Assembly: GCA_964437725.1 (NCBI GenBank)
Contig: CAYTIB010000068.1
Coordinates: 1-16,330, forward strand
Source of the DNA: CAYTIB01 sp964437725
GTDB taxonomy: Bacteria > UBA8248 > JACPRG01 > G963555815
Direction of reading: 5' to 3'
DNA length: 16,330 nt
Shown: positions 7,741-15,604 of the stretch, one piece after another
Layout: the number at the start of each line of letters is the position of its first letter
Numbering within the stretch: position 1 is the stretch's first letter
Translations under genes and position numbers: made by a program
Notes under the pieces: model-generated
What the model saw: only the letters and a program-made list of their open reading frames with translations
What the model was told of the DNA's origin: nothing
The model's database searches: none

Positions 7741-8562
7741 CTATTCACCTTTGAAGTGACTTACAATTGCATCCGTTAGAGCTGAAATAGTAAAGGGATT
7801 GGCCTCAATTGCTACTTTCAGCCCAAACGCCTCTGCACGTTCCCGAGTAATCGGACCAATGACGGCAATATCAAACAAGTTAGTAAATCGGGAGCATTCC
7901 TCTTCCGAAAAAAGAACACAAAAATTCTCGACAGTCGATGGACTGGTAAATGTCACAACGTTAATCGCTCCATCGAGAATTTCTTCACGAACAATCTCCA
8001 TCCCTTTCGCGGGAACAGTTCGATACGCAGATACCACGTTAACAAGCGCGCCTGCTTTTCGCAGTTCTTCGGGCAATACCTCCCGGGCAACTGCCGCACG
8101 CGGGAGAAGGATATGCTGCCCAATTAGTGAAACACCTTTCCAGGACTCAAGGATACCCTCAGCTTGAAATTTTTCAGGAATCAGATCCACTGCCAACCCA
8201 TAATCGTTTAAGGCCATAGCAGTTGCCGGGCCAATCGCACAAATCTTCACATTTAAAAAGGCTGACTCATCTTTCTTTTGGGATTCCAACCTTTCGAAAA
8301 AAGCTTTAACACCATTGACACTAGTGAAAATCACCCATTCATATTGCGATAATTGAAAAATTGCCTTGTCCAACTCCTCGTAACTCTCAGGGGGCCGAAT
8401 GAGGATAGTTGGAAACTCTATCACTTCGGCTCCCAGGCCTCTAAGCCGCTCAGAAAACTCTCCTGCTTGTTCTTTGGCCCGAGTAATTACTATCCGCATC
8501 TTTTCCATGGTCATTGGGTTTTTCTCTGGTGTTTCTTTCGCCTTAAAGGCCACGCTCAACAT
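7741..8562 (-). CDS. hemD: Uroporphyrinogen-III synthase
   Basis: HemD closes the linear hydroxymethylbilane while inverting ring D, giving uroporphyrinogen III for haem, sirohaem and cobalamin. The 273-residue frame has the usual two-lobed pattern: MRIVITRAKEQAGEF opening, WVIFTSVNGVKAFF, KICAIGPATAMAL, and in the second lobe VVTFTSPSTVENF and IAVIGPITRERAEAFG. Family identity rests on these weakly conserved motifs plus position after hemC. The start is uncertain: ATG at 8562 shares one base with the hemC stop and suits coupling, but it adds about 22 residues before the usual MRIVITR opening, and internal ATGs at 8508, 8502 or the MRIV codon could be used. It is stand-alone, not fused to a uroporphyrinogen methyltransferase. 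Confidence 0.92.
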   Translation of the reverse strand: MLSVAFKAKETPEKNPMTMEKMRIVITRAKEQAGEFSERLRGLGAEVIEFPTILIRPPESYEELDKAIFQLSQYEWVIFTSVNGVKAFFERLESQKKDESAFLNVKICAIGPATAMALNDYGLAVDLIPEKFQAEGILESWKGVSLIGQHILLPRAAVAREVLPEELRKAGALVNVVSAYRTVPAKGMEIVREEILDGAINVVTFTSPSTVENFCVLFSEEECSRFTNLFDIAVIGPITRERAEAFGLKVAIEANPFTISALTDAIVSHFKGE

Positions 8563-9551
8563 CAAAAGAGATCTTCACTCAATCGAATCTCTTCAAGAAT
8601 ATCCTTTCCACCATGCTTCAAAAGATCATCGGCGAGCCCAACTCCGACTTCCTTGGGGTCGACGCCACTCTGCTCACCCCGCACCAATGATTGGCCGTCC
8701 AGGGACACAATGACCCCCTTGAGGCAAATCTGACTATCCACAACCTCAGCCAATGCGCCTATTGGAACTTGACATCCTCCCTCCAAACGTCGAAGCAGGG
8801 CACGCTCAGCTTCAATAGCCCGACGGGTTTCTAAGTGGTCTAATCCGGAGACCCAGGGCTCGTTGTCTGGATCGTTCTCTCGTGCCTCCAAACCGAGCGT
8901 CCCTTGACCCGCAGCCGGCAGACAAATTTCCGGCGATAAGTATTCGGAGATCCGATCCGACCATCCCATCCGAAGCAATCCTGAGGCTGCCAGAATAATC
9001 CCGTCGACGTTACCTTCGTCTAGTTTCCGTAACCGAGTATCTATATTTCCTCGAATGTCTACCATCTCTAAATCCGGTCGATAAGCTCGAATCTGGGCCT
9101 TCCGACGGAGACTTCCAGTTCCCACTCGAGCTCCAGAGGGCAAACCAGACAAGCTCATTGTCTCCTCCCTCCCAATAAAAACGTCTCGAGGATCCTCGCG
9201 GTCTGTGATGGCACCAATCGAAAGCCCCTTTGGAAGCTCAGTCGGCAAATCCTTTAAGCTATGTACCGCCAAATCTATCCGTCCACTTAACAGGGCTACC
9301 TCCATTTCCTTGGTGAAAACTCCCTTCCCCCCGATACTTGGAATCGGACGATCAAGAATTCGATCTCCTTCGGTTTGAATTTCAACGAGCTCGGAGTCCA
9401 TGCCAAGCGCTCCCAAGGCATCCCTCACCAGTTGGGCTTGACGCATGGCCAACGCACTACCACGCGTCCCTACACGAAGAACCCGGGGCAAGTCACTGAC
9501 GTTAGGCAATATTCGAAAGTCGGGAGGTTCCCGAGAAAAACGACTATTCAT
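8562..9551 (-). CDS. hemC: Hydroxymethylbilane synthase (porphobilinogen deaminase)
   Basis: HemC joins four porphobilinogen units into hydroxymethylbilane in the cytoplasm. The 329-residue frame contains LRVGTRGSALAMRQAQLV, the catalytic aspartate in HSLKDLPTEL (Asp101), GTGSLRRKAQI and DIRGNIDTRLRKL for cofactor and substrate binding, LPAAGQGTLGLE, and Cys260 in EGGCQVPIGA, which carries the dipyrromethane cofactor. All key residues are present. ATG at 9551 overlaps the last codons of hemA (eight bases), implying coupled translation; GGAG is about 14 bases upstream. This start gives roughly 24 residues before the conserved LRVGTRGS, a little longer than usual, so a later start is possible. 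The stop overlaps hemD by one base. Confidence 0.96.
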   Translation of the reverse strand: MNSRFSREPPDFRILPNVSDLPRVLRVGTRGSALAMRQAQLVRDALGALGMDSELVEIQTEGDRILDRPIPSIGGKGVFTKEMEVALLSGRIDLAVHSLKDLPTELPKGLSIGAITDREDPRDVFIGREETMSLSGLPSGARVGTGSLRRKAQIRAYRPDLEMVDIRGNIDTRLRKLDEGNVDGIILAASGLLRMGWSDRISEYLSPEICLPAAGQGTLGLEARENDPDNEPWVSGLDHLETRRAIEAERALLRRLEGGCQVPIGALAEVVDSQICLKGVIVSLDGQSLVRGEQSGVDPKEVGVGLADDLLKHGGKDILEEIRLSEDLF

Positions 9552-10809
9552 CCAAACCAAACAAACTCCGCGCCACGCGAAGGTAAGTCGGGGCATCATC
9601 ACTGGCAGCGCGGCGCTTGAGTTCTGTGATCGGCGAGTGAAGAAGCTTGTTGACCAAAGTGGCCGTCAAAGCATTAACGGCCGCTTCCTCTTCCGGACTG
9701 AGCGTCTTCAACTTGGAGTGCAGTTCTTCCAATTCATTCCGCCGCACAACCTCAGCCTGCTCTCGGAGAGAAACAATCGTCGGAACAACCTCAAGGGTCT
9801 CCATCCACCGCAAGAACATCTGACATTCTTCCTCAATCAAGCTCTCAGCCCGAACGGCTTCCCGCTCTCGTTCTTGGATGTTTGCAGAAACCACGTGTTC
9901 AAGGTCATCAATATTATAGACAAATGCATTCCCGATCTCTTGAACCCCAGGATCTACATCACGAGGAATAGCAATATCTATAAAAAACATAGGTCGATTG
10001 CGTCGATTACGAATCACCTGCTGAACCATCTCTCGAAGAATGATAGGTTGGGGTGAGTTCGTCGAACACAAAACGATATCTGCAGATACCAACCCAGTTT
10101 CTAAGAGATTAAATTCGACGGGTTGACCACCAAAGCGAGCGGCCAAATCAGAAGCTCGGTCAAAAGACCGGTTCGTCACCCGAAAGCTCTTTACCCCAAG
10201 TTGAATGAAGTGTTGCGCGGCAAGCTCGGCCATTTCTCCGGCCCCCACAAGCATAATTCGCTGTCCTTTCAGATTGCCAAAAATCTTTCGGGCCAGCTCG
10301 ACAGCTGCATAACTAACAGAAACAGCATTCTCACCAATTCTCGTCTCCGTTCGAACTCGCTTGGCGACAGCGAAACTCTTTTCGAACAACTGGTTCAAAT
10401 AAACCCCCGTACAACCCGCCTCGAGTGCAGTGCGGTAGGCGGCTTTAACCTGGCCCAATATCTGAGGCTCTCCAATCACCATCGAATCCAGAGCTGAGGA
10501 TACACGGAAGGCATGGCGGACAGCCTCTTTGGTTTTCATCGCATAGCAATGCTCTTTCAGAATTGATAGTGGAACCTCATGATATTGACTGAAAAATTCC
10601 ATGATCGACTGGCAAGCTGTTTCGAATTCCTCCGCACGAGCATAAAGCTCGACCCGATTACATGTAGAAAACAAGACAGCCTCTTCAATCGAATTTCGCC
10701 CGAACAATTCCAAGACAGGAGTCTGTAAATTGTTTTCGTCAAAATAAACACGCTCACGTATGTCTAGAGGGGTCCGCTTATGACTAATTCCCGTAACGAG
10801 AAGTTCCAC
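9544..10809 (-). CDS. hemA: Glutamyl-tRNA reductase
   Basis: HemA reduces glutamyl-tRNA to glutamate-1-semialdehyde with NADPH, the first committed step of the C5 tetrapyrrole route. The 421-residue protein opens MELLVTGISHKRTPLDIRE, has the catalytic cysteine in FSTCNRVELYA (Cys50), GEPQILGQVKAAY for tRNA or substrate contact, the NADPH loop LVGAGEMAELAA (G189, G191), CSTNSPQPI, IAIPRDVDP and a helical C-terminal dimerisation part. GTG at 10809 is chosen: GAGGA precedes it and the product then begins exactly where the family does, while the longer open frame runs back through ccsA. It lies eight bases after ccsA and overlaps hemC. The short spacing implies co-expression with both. HemL and HemB, needed for the next two steps, are not in the window. 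Confidence 0.97.
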   Translation of the reverse strand: MELLVTGISHKRTPLDIRERVYFDENNLQTPVLELFGRNSIEEAVLFSTCNRVELYARAEEFETACQSIMEFFSQYHEVPLSILKEHCYAMKTKEAVRHAFRVSSALDSMVIGEPQILGQVKAAYRTALEAGCTGVYLNQLFEKSFAVAKRVRTETRIGENAVSVSYAAVELARKIFGNLKGQRIMLVGAGEMAELAAQHFIQLGVKSFRVTNRSFDRASDLAARFGGQPVEFNLLETGLVSADIVLCSTNSPQPIILREMVQQVIRNRRNRPMFFIDIAIPRDVDPGVQEIGNAFVYNIDDLEHVVSANIQEREREAVRAESLIEEECQMFLRWMETLEVVPTIVSLREQAEVVRRNELEELHSKLKTLSPEEEAAVNALTATLVNKLLHSPITELKRRAASDDAPTYLRVARSLFGLDE

Positions 10810-10817
10810 GCTGTTCC

Positions 10818-11624
10818 TCACAAATGAAGAAGATAGGCTATCAAAACACCTACGAATCCGACAACCGAACAGATCGCCGCCTTGCGACCCCGCCACCCGG
10901 CAACCAAACGTCCTAGTAACAAAAGCCCGTATGCCCCCCAAATCACAACGAGCGGGAGCGTACGTTCAAAATCCCAACTCCAATAGGATCCGCGAACATG
11001 CGCTGCCCAAACCGATCCCGAAACCAACCCTAGAGTTAACATGGGGAATCCGACCACCAAGGCCCAAAAACTGCATCCATCGAGAATATCCAATGGAGGC
11101 AGCCGGTAAAACCAGGTTCCAAACTGCTTTCTTTTGACCTGCCTTTCCTGAATCATGTACATGATACCTGTACTGAAGAGAACCACGAATGCTGCCGCAC
11201 CTAAAAACGCCATAACAATATGAATAGTTAACCAAACGCTGCTAAAGAGAGGTGCTACCTCGACTCCAACTTTCGGTTGAAGAAAGGCGGCCACCAACAC
11301 GAGAAAAATCACTGGGACAACAAACAAGCCTAGATGAGTCATTCTCAATCGAAGTTGGGCAATTCCGTAAGCAAGGGCGGCGGCCCAAGCAAACACCGTG
11401 AGAAAATCGAATAATTGAGTAACGGGGATTGTCCCAATGTCGGCCAAACGGGTAATCAAGGCTGCGGTGTGTGCGGTAAAACCAACTACTACGCTACTCG
11501 TAGCCACCCAAAAAATACGATTTCGGTGCGAAAGAAAGTAATAAACATGACCAAGCGCACCGGCAAAATATCCGATCAAGGCAACCGAAAGAAAAATTGT
11601 CTTCAGAAAAAACAGAGAAAACAT
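10818..11624 (-). CDS. ccsA: CcsA/HemX-like cytochrome c biogenesis membrane protein
   Basis: This 268-residue polytopic inner-membrane protein has about eight hydrophobic helices and the tryptophan-rich haem-handling motif near its end (W206 and GSYWSWD at 212-218), with conserved histidines in HTAALITRL and WLTIHIVMAF. CcsA with CcsB (ResB) moves haem outward and attaches it to apocytochrome c in system II. ATG at 11624 is chosen because AAAGGAG lies directly upstream; the frame could extend 15 codons further. No ccsB/resB lies alongside. Because it precedes hemA, it could equally be called HemX, the related protein that in Bacillus modulates HemA level; the WSWD motif favours the cytochrome role. 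It is the first gene of the haem unit, behind a clear promoter. Confidence 0.92.
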   Translation of the reverse strand: MFSLFFLKTIFLSVALIGYFAGALGHVYYFLSHRNRIFWVATSSVVVGFTAHTAALITRLADIGTIPVTQLFDFLTVFAWAAALAYGIAQLRLRMTHLGLFVVPVIFLVLVAAFLQPKVGVEVAPLFSSVWLTIHIVMAFLGAAAFVVLFSTGIMYMIQERQVKRKQFGTWFYRLPPLDILDGCSFWALVVGFPMLTLGLVSGSVWAAHVRGSYWSWDFERTLPLVVIWGAYGLLLLGRLVAGWRGRKAAICSVVGFVGVLIAYLLHL

Positions 11625-11674
11625 CCGGGCTCCTTTGCCCCAATAGGGGAAAGACTTCCACCCCCTCACAAGAT

Positions 11675-11701
11675 ATTATATGCCTAGCAGGGATTTGCAA
11701 A
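11675..11701 (-). promoter_or_regulatory. Promoter of the ccsA-hemACD operon
   Basis: On the minus strand a perfect TATAAT (11675-11680) has TTTGCA (11696-11701, four of six matches to TTGACA) 15 bases upstream. Transcription should start near 11668, leaving a leader of about 44 bases before the ccsA ATG. The spacer is short, so the -10 box probably dominates. No riboswitch or operator was identified in the leader. Confidence 0.5.
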
Positions 11702-11801
11702 GACCGATTTAATCTCACCGAAGCATGTCGAAGAAATATATTTCTCCCATGGAACCACGAACTTCACTACCCCACAGCATGGAATACGACAGAACATTTT
11801 A

Positions 11802-11813
11802 CTCTCTAGAGAG
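11802..11813. repeat. Perfect 12-base palindrome CTCTCTAGAGAG
   Basis: The site is self-complementary over all 12 bases and lies about 190 bases upstream of the ccsA start. Ten of its bases (CTCTAGAGAG) recur at 6727-6736, in front of the SGNH hydrolase gene. It may be an operator for a dimeric regulator; two copies are too few to be sure. Confidence 0.35.
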
Positions 11814-11984
11814 ATACATTAAATGCGCTATTGGACTACGCGGGCAGTGCACGTAATGGATACCGTGTTTGTAATGACGGCTCAGTCTTTTCCGAAGTAA
11901 CAGTAGAAGAGATGTCAGATATCGGTCACCGCAAGAGACGGAAGAGCGGCGGATGGGAATATACCTAGAAAGGCCTCTGATTAA

Positions 11985-11998
11985 AAGCTGTTCAGCTT
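11985..11998 (-). terminator. Weak terminator-like hairpin after the NTF2-like gene
   Basis: Read on the minus strand, AAGCT and AGCTT pair around a GAAC loop that includes the stop codon, then TTAA follows. The stem is only five pairs and the T-run is short, so efficient termination is doubtful. Confidence 0.2.
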
Positions 11999-12888
11999 GG
12001 CACGTTCATGCTTGAAATCAGCCAAATACCCCCCACTTCTCGTAGTGTGAATGAGATTTCTCCTTTCCGATTCCGGGCCAATCCCTGACGTCGTTTCGAA
12101 GTCTCACTCATGTTGTAACTCGCCTCCACTCTTAATACGAAAGGGTTTATTTCGAGAAAACGTCTTTCATCGACCTTGAATAAGGTTACCTGGAAACGAT
12201 TGTAATATTCCCTAAGATGCCTCATATAAGATTGTCGATCGAAACGTCCATTCACCTTAATACCTCTAAAAAGAAGTTGCTCTATTTTTTTGACGTTTCC
12301 TTGGCGGAAAGCTCTTACATAACTATCAACCAGCGAAGAAACGAGCTTCACAATGCCTTGGTTAGATTTGCGACTAACAAGTTCCTGCCCCAAGTTTTGA
12401 AAAAGCATCCATTCATCATAAAGGGACTTTATCTCACGCGACATATTTGCCATCTTTTTAGCCAGCGGCAGGATGGATGAAGATAGCCTGCGAAGCTGCA
12501 CTAAAAAACTCATCTGCTCATCCAATGAACGTTCCTTGCGACGAAGTTCACGAATTGCCCCTAGCAATTTGGACTTTTTTTGTTCTAGTGGAATCAGTCG
12601 CCGCTTTATCGCCTCACTATCCCGCATGAGTTGGCGTATTTGCCTCCATACAGCTTCCTCTCGTGCCCAAAACTCAGCCCATCCCATATCCAAGAGCTCT
12701 TGTTCTCGCTTGTCTAAGAACTTCTTAAGACCGGGATCAACCTCACGGGAATAACGTAAAAGAACGCTGTCGAGGAAGGAATTACCAATGCTTGCTTTTT
12801 CTTGGGCACCAGTAATCGCTGGTTTCATAAATCCGGAGAGAAAAACAAAAAAAATGATTAACCTGAGAAATCGGGATGTCCACATCAT
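11992..12888 (-). CDS. Exported coiled-coil protein with C-terminal NTF2-like domain, unknown function
   Basis: I do not recognise a named family for the whole protein (298 residues). It starts with a basic tip and a hydrophobic helix ending near ITGAQEKA, a likely cleaved signal peptide (about 1-28), so it should act in the periplasm or envelope. Residues about 55-170 are charged and helical with heptad-like leucines and repeated KK/RR/EE pairs, suggesting a coiled coil. Residues about 185-298 (VDSYVRAFRQGNVKKIEQLL, then an alternating strand region ending GGIWLISSMNV) resemble the NTF2-like/SnoaL fold with its helix-then-sheet pattern and the closing GxWxI strand. ATG at 12888 overlaps the lyase stop as ATGA, so translation is coupled. 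It ends the ispH group. Binding of a ligand or peptide is the most one can infer. Confidence 0.75.
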   Translation of the reverse strand: MMWTSRFLRLIIFFVFLSGFMKPAITGAQEKASIGNSFLDSVLLRYSREVDPGLKKFLDKREQELLDMGWAEFWAREEAVWRQIRQLMRDSEAIKRRLIPLEQKKSKLLGAIRELRRKERSLDEQMSFLVQLRRLSSSILPLAKKMANMSREIKSLYDEWMLFQNLGQELVSRKSNQGIVKLVSSLVDSYVRAFRQGNVKKIEQLLFRGIKVNGRFDRQSYMRHLREYYNRFQVTLFKVDERRFLEINPFVLRVEASYNMSETSKRRQGLARNRKGEISFTLREVGGIWLISSMNVPS

Positions 12889-13769
12889 GAGACTGACTCT
12901 ACCCGCAAGATCGTATCCGCTAGCCGAACAATACTACGGGCCTGCTCCACAACTGCTGGATCCAGCATCTTCCCGGCTAAGCTGGCCACGGCCTCACCCC
13001 TTTCTTGTGCCGATTCAAAGGCCATCAAAACAGCTCGCGCCTCATCTACTTCCTGTGAGCTAGGGGAAAAAACACGGTTAACCGGACCAACCTGACATGG
13101 ATGAATAACAAGTTTTCCAGCAAAACCTAACTGACGTGCCCACTCAGCATCATGCACCAAACCTGCTTCGTCTTTGTAATCGGTGTAAACCGTATCAATG
13201 GGAAAAGCACCAACAGCTCGTGCGGCCAAAACCACCTGCATGCGAGCCAGGGAGAGCTCTTGTCCCTCAGAGGTACGGAGAGCACCAACCGAGTTGGCAA
13301 AATCCTCTCCTCCCAAGGCTAAACCCGCGCAAGTGGAAATAGCAGAAACAATAGGAAATGCCTCTAGGATGCCTCGCGCTGTTTCAACGATCGGAACCAG
13401 GACCGGAGGAGCAAATTCCCTATCTTTGGCAAGCACAAGGATTCTTTCCGCCAAAACTAATATATCATCCGGGCTTTCTGCCTTCGGAAAAAATATTCCC
13501 GCCAATCCTGGTAGGCTCACAGCGTCCAGATCGTCGTTCACCCAAGGGGTTCCTGCCCCATTGATTCGAACGAAAATCGAAGGATAATAGTCCCTTGAAG
13601 GACGTTCCTTGAGAAACTCGACTACCACACAACGAGCTTCATTTTTACGATCAGGAGGGATGGCATCCTCGAGATCGATGATCACCGCGTCCGCACCAGA
13701 GTTTAAAGCCTTGGAAAAACGTTCGGGGTTATTTGCGGGGACAAATAACATAGTTCGCAGAAGTTGCAA
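12885..13769 (-). CDS. HpcH/HpaI-type CitE-like CoA-ester lyase
   Basis: The 294-residue protein is a TIM-barrel lyase of the citrate lyase beta/malyl-CoA/citramalyl-CoA lyase group. Motifs: LLRTMLFVPANNPERFSKAL at the start, DAVIIDLEDAIPPDRKNEAR with the acidic metal site, FVRINGAGTPW, GIFFPKAES, PIVETARGILEAF, LALGGEDFANSVGALRT and GFAGKLVIHPCQVGPVNRVF. No citF, citD or other citrate lyase subunits are nearby, so a free-standing enzyme cleaving a short acyl-CoA such as malyl- or citramalyl-CoA is likelier than citrate lyase; the substrate is not determined. TTG at 13769 is chosen because AAGGGAAGAGA is adjacent and the product opens like the family; ATG at 13751 is the alternative. It lies 101 bases after ispH and overlaps the next gene by four. 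Confidence 0.88.
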   Translation of the reverse strand: MQLLRTMLFVPANNPERFSKALNSGADAVIIDLEDAIPPDRKNEARCVVVEFLKERPSRDYYPSIFVRINGAGTPWVNDDLDAVSLPGLAGIFFPKAESPDDILVLAERILVLAKDREFAPPVLVPIVETARGILEAFPIVSAISTCAGLALGGEDFANSVGALRTSEGQELSLARMQVVLAARAVGAFPIDTVYTDYKDEAGLVHDAEWARQLGFAGKLVIHPCQVGPVNRVFSPSSQEVDEARAVLMAFESAQERGEAVASLAGKMLDPAVVEQARSIVRLADTILRVESVS

Positions 13770-13870
13770 ATCTCTTCCCTTAACTGAAATATCTAGCAGG
13801 TTCTTTAACAAGGTGCCACATAGAGTACCGCGAGAAATTCTGACAGCAAGCGCAAGTTCGCCGGGACAAC

Positions 13871-15604
13871 TTACCTCAGAAAATAATAACCTAGAGCAAT
13901 AATTCCGGGTAGCATAACGCAACCCTCGCTAAGTGTCTGACTCACCAGAAGATTCATCACCTTACGTCGGTGCGTGTAATGGAGAACCCAGGTCGTGTAG
14001 ATTGGAGACGCTAAAAGCGCATAACCCAATACCGGAATCTCATTTAACCAGGTAGCGATAAAAAGAAGGGCGGTCGTTATCACACTGGCCGCAAGAATAG
14101 CCTTGCGAGTCATCCACGTACTTATGAGGATAGGAAGGGTTTTCTTTCCAACAATTTTGTCCCCTTGGATGTCACGTAGATCGACCATGGCAGCAACAGA
14201 GAACAAAAGAATTGCGACAAAAAGAACAGCTACAATGGTACCTCCTGATAACAAATCCAATGGTCCGGTGGATGAAATAAAAAGAGGTAAAATTGCGGTT
14301 ACGAGAACCCACGCCGCCGGGGCTATTATACACTTAGAGGCCGGGAGTAGCCATAAATCCAGGCGTTTGAAACGGACTGGCTCTAGGTGCAAACAATAAA
14401 CGGATCCGACTACACTTGCCAGGAATAGAATGGCAAATGCCAGCCAGGAATGAAAAACCGAGATTGATAGGGCTACTACTAACGCACACATCGCACTCAC
14501 ATTCATCCAACGACCATATTTTTCATAAAGCCGGGCACGAAACGGATCATTGTAGCGGCTCGACTCCACATTGTTACAATAGTTGAATGTGTGCATTGCA
14601 AAAACATAAAGAGCAGGCACTAAATAATACCCCCAAGGCGTCTCAAACCCCTGTAATTGGGTAGCAAGCAGCGCCATCAATGCAGACCCCACTCCGATGA
14701 AGATGTTGGCTCTGATAAAAATTCCAGCGATTCGCTGCCAACCGGTGCCAAGGGCCGATCGCTCTCCTTTGGCACCTTCGATGGCATCAACAACCCGCTG
14801 AATCATCCAGCTTGGTGTCGACGCACCTGCAATCACACCTACATCCTCATGCTTACTAATAACCTCCAATTCAAGTTCTTCTTCCGTCTCCACATGCCAG
14901 GTTGGTTTTCCAAAAGATTCAGAAATCTCGGCCAAACGTTGTGTATTTCCACTGTTATGCCCGCCGACAACTACCATAGCATCAACCGATTCGGCCAAGC
15001 TTACAATCTCGTCCTGTCGATCAACGGTGTCATGGCAAATGGTATTCGTTACAACACAATCCGGATAACGTTCTCGCAGTGCAGCGACGATTTTTTGGTA
15101 ATCCAATGTGTTCGTTGTAGTCTGAGCTACAACGTTCACTGAATCCATATGAGGTAATTTCTGCACCTCCTCAACCGTCCTAACAACATGGCCCTTTCCG
15201 TCCGAAAAACCTAGCAAACCGATTACCTCAGGGTGCCCTTCCTCCCCTATAATCACCGTAGAATATCCTCTTCGAGTATACTTTTTGATGTTTCCTTGAA
15301 CGTGGGCAACAATAGGACATGTGGCATCCTTCAGTGTAACCCCCCAACCCTTGATCTCGGACCTGGTTTCCGGACTAACCCCATGGGCACGTACCACCAC
15401 GGTTCCTTCAGTTGGGACTTCTTCTGCATCAAGAGGTCGAACCTTTTTCTGTCTGAGTAAATCAACAGCTTGGGGATTGTGAATCAAGGGCCCATGAGTT
15501 AGGACAGTCTCATTCTCTTTTTCTTTGGCAATATCCATGGCGATATCAATAGCTCGCTTTACACCCCAGCAGTACCCTGCCGTCCTCGCTAAAATCACTC
15601 CCAA
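13871..15604 (-). CDS. ispH: IspH (HMBPP reductase) fused to a UbiA-like prenyltransferase domain
   Basis: One continuous 577-residue frame. Residues 1-280 are IspH, the iron-sulfur enzyme that turns HMBPP into IPP and DMAPP in the last MEP step: Cys12, Cys96 and Cys190 ligate the cluster (CWGVKRA, DATCP, NTICHD), with His42, His74, His124, QTTTN, GGHNSGNT and GASTPSW also intact. Residues about 295-577 have eight or so hydrophobic helices. They carry the second UbiA motif DLRDIQGDKIVGKKTLP (D475, D478, D482), but the first motif is atypical (NNVESSRYNDPFRARLY, 344-360, rather than NDxxD). IspH is normally soluble and ends near residue 310, so this is a real fusion. The TTG start at 15604 has AAAGGAC upstream. 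The second half could prenylate an acceptor with locally made precursors; its substrate is unknown. Confidence 0.93.
   Translation of the reverse strand: MGVILARTAGYCWGVKRAIDIAMDIAKEKENETVLTHGPLIHNPQAVDLLRQKKVRPLDAEEVPTEGTVVVRAHGVSPETRSEIKGWGVTLKDATCPIVAHVQGNIKKYTRRGYSTVIIGEEGHPEVIGLLGFSDGKGHVVRTVEEVQKLPHMDSVNVVAQTTTNTLDYQKIVAALRERYPDCVVTNTICHDTVDRQDEIVSLAESVDAMVVVGGHNSGNTQRLAEISESFGKPTWHVETEEELELEVISKHEDVGVIAGASTPSWMIQRVVDAIEGAKGERSALGTGWQRIAGIFIRANIFIGVGSALMALLATQLQGFETPWGYYLVPALYVFAMHTFNYCNNVESSRYNDPFRARLYEKYGRWMNVSAMCALVVALSISVFHSWLAFAILFLASVVGSVYCLHLEPVRFKRLDLWLLPASKCIIAPAAWVLVTAILPLFISSTGPLDLLSGGTIVAVLFVAILLFSVAAMVDLRDIQGDKIVGKKTLPILISTWMTRKAILAASVITTALLFIATWLNEIPVLGYALLASPIYTTWVLHYTHRRKVMNLLVSQTLSEGCVMLPGIIALGYYFLR

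Larger units (their letters stand above)
11625..11991. other. Intergenic region between the ispH group and the haem operon
   Basis: These 367 bases hold the ccsA promoter at the left end, a perfect 12-base palindrome (11802-11813), and a weak stem-loop at the right end after the NTF2-like gene. On the minus strand there is one short open frame, 11797 to 11684 (37 codons, opening MFCRIPCCGVVKF, five cysteines), starting six bases after GAGAG; it matches nothing I know and is not called as a gene. No RNA gene or repeat array is evident. Confidence 0.5.

Noticed and set aside
9445..10056. 203-codon plus-strand open frame
   Set aside because: It is antisense to hemA and hemC, whose motifs are intact throughout; its composition (rich in R, N, S, P) is that of a shadow frame and it has no recognisable domain.
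10810..10941. N-terminal extension of HemA from 10941
   Set aside because: It runs back through the 3' end of ccsA; the GTG at 10809 with GAGGA upstream gives exactly the family N-terminus and puts the catalytic cysteine at position 50.
11996..12020. TGGCAC followed by TGC as a sigma-54 promoter
   Set aside because: The GG-to-GC spacing is one base short of the required ten, and it lies inside the 3' end of a gene on the opposite strand.
13770..13922. N-terminal extension of the CitE-like lyase from 13922
   Set aside because: It would overlap the ispH fusion gene, and the extra residues have no counterpart in the family; TTG at 13769 has a good ribosome site.
14657..15142. 161-codon plus-strand open frame
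   Set aside because: It lies wholly opposite the IspH domain, including the conserved NTIC and GGHNSGN motifs, and shows no family features.
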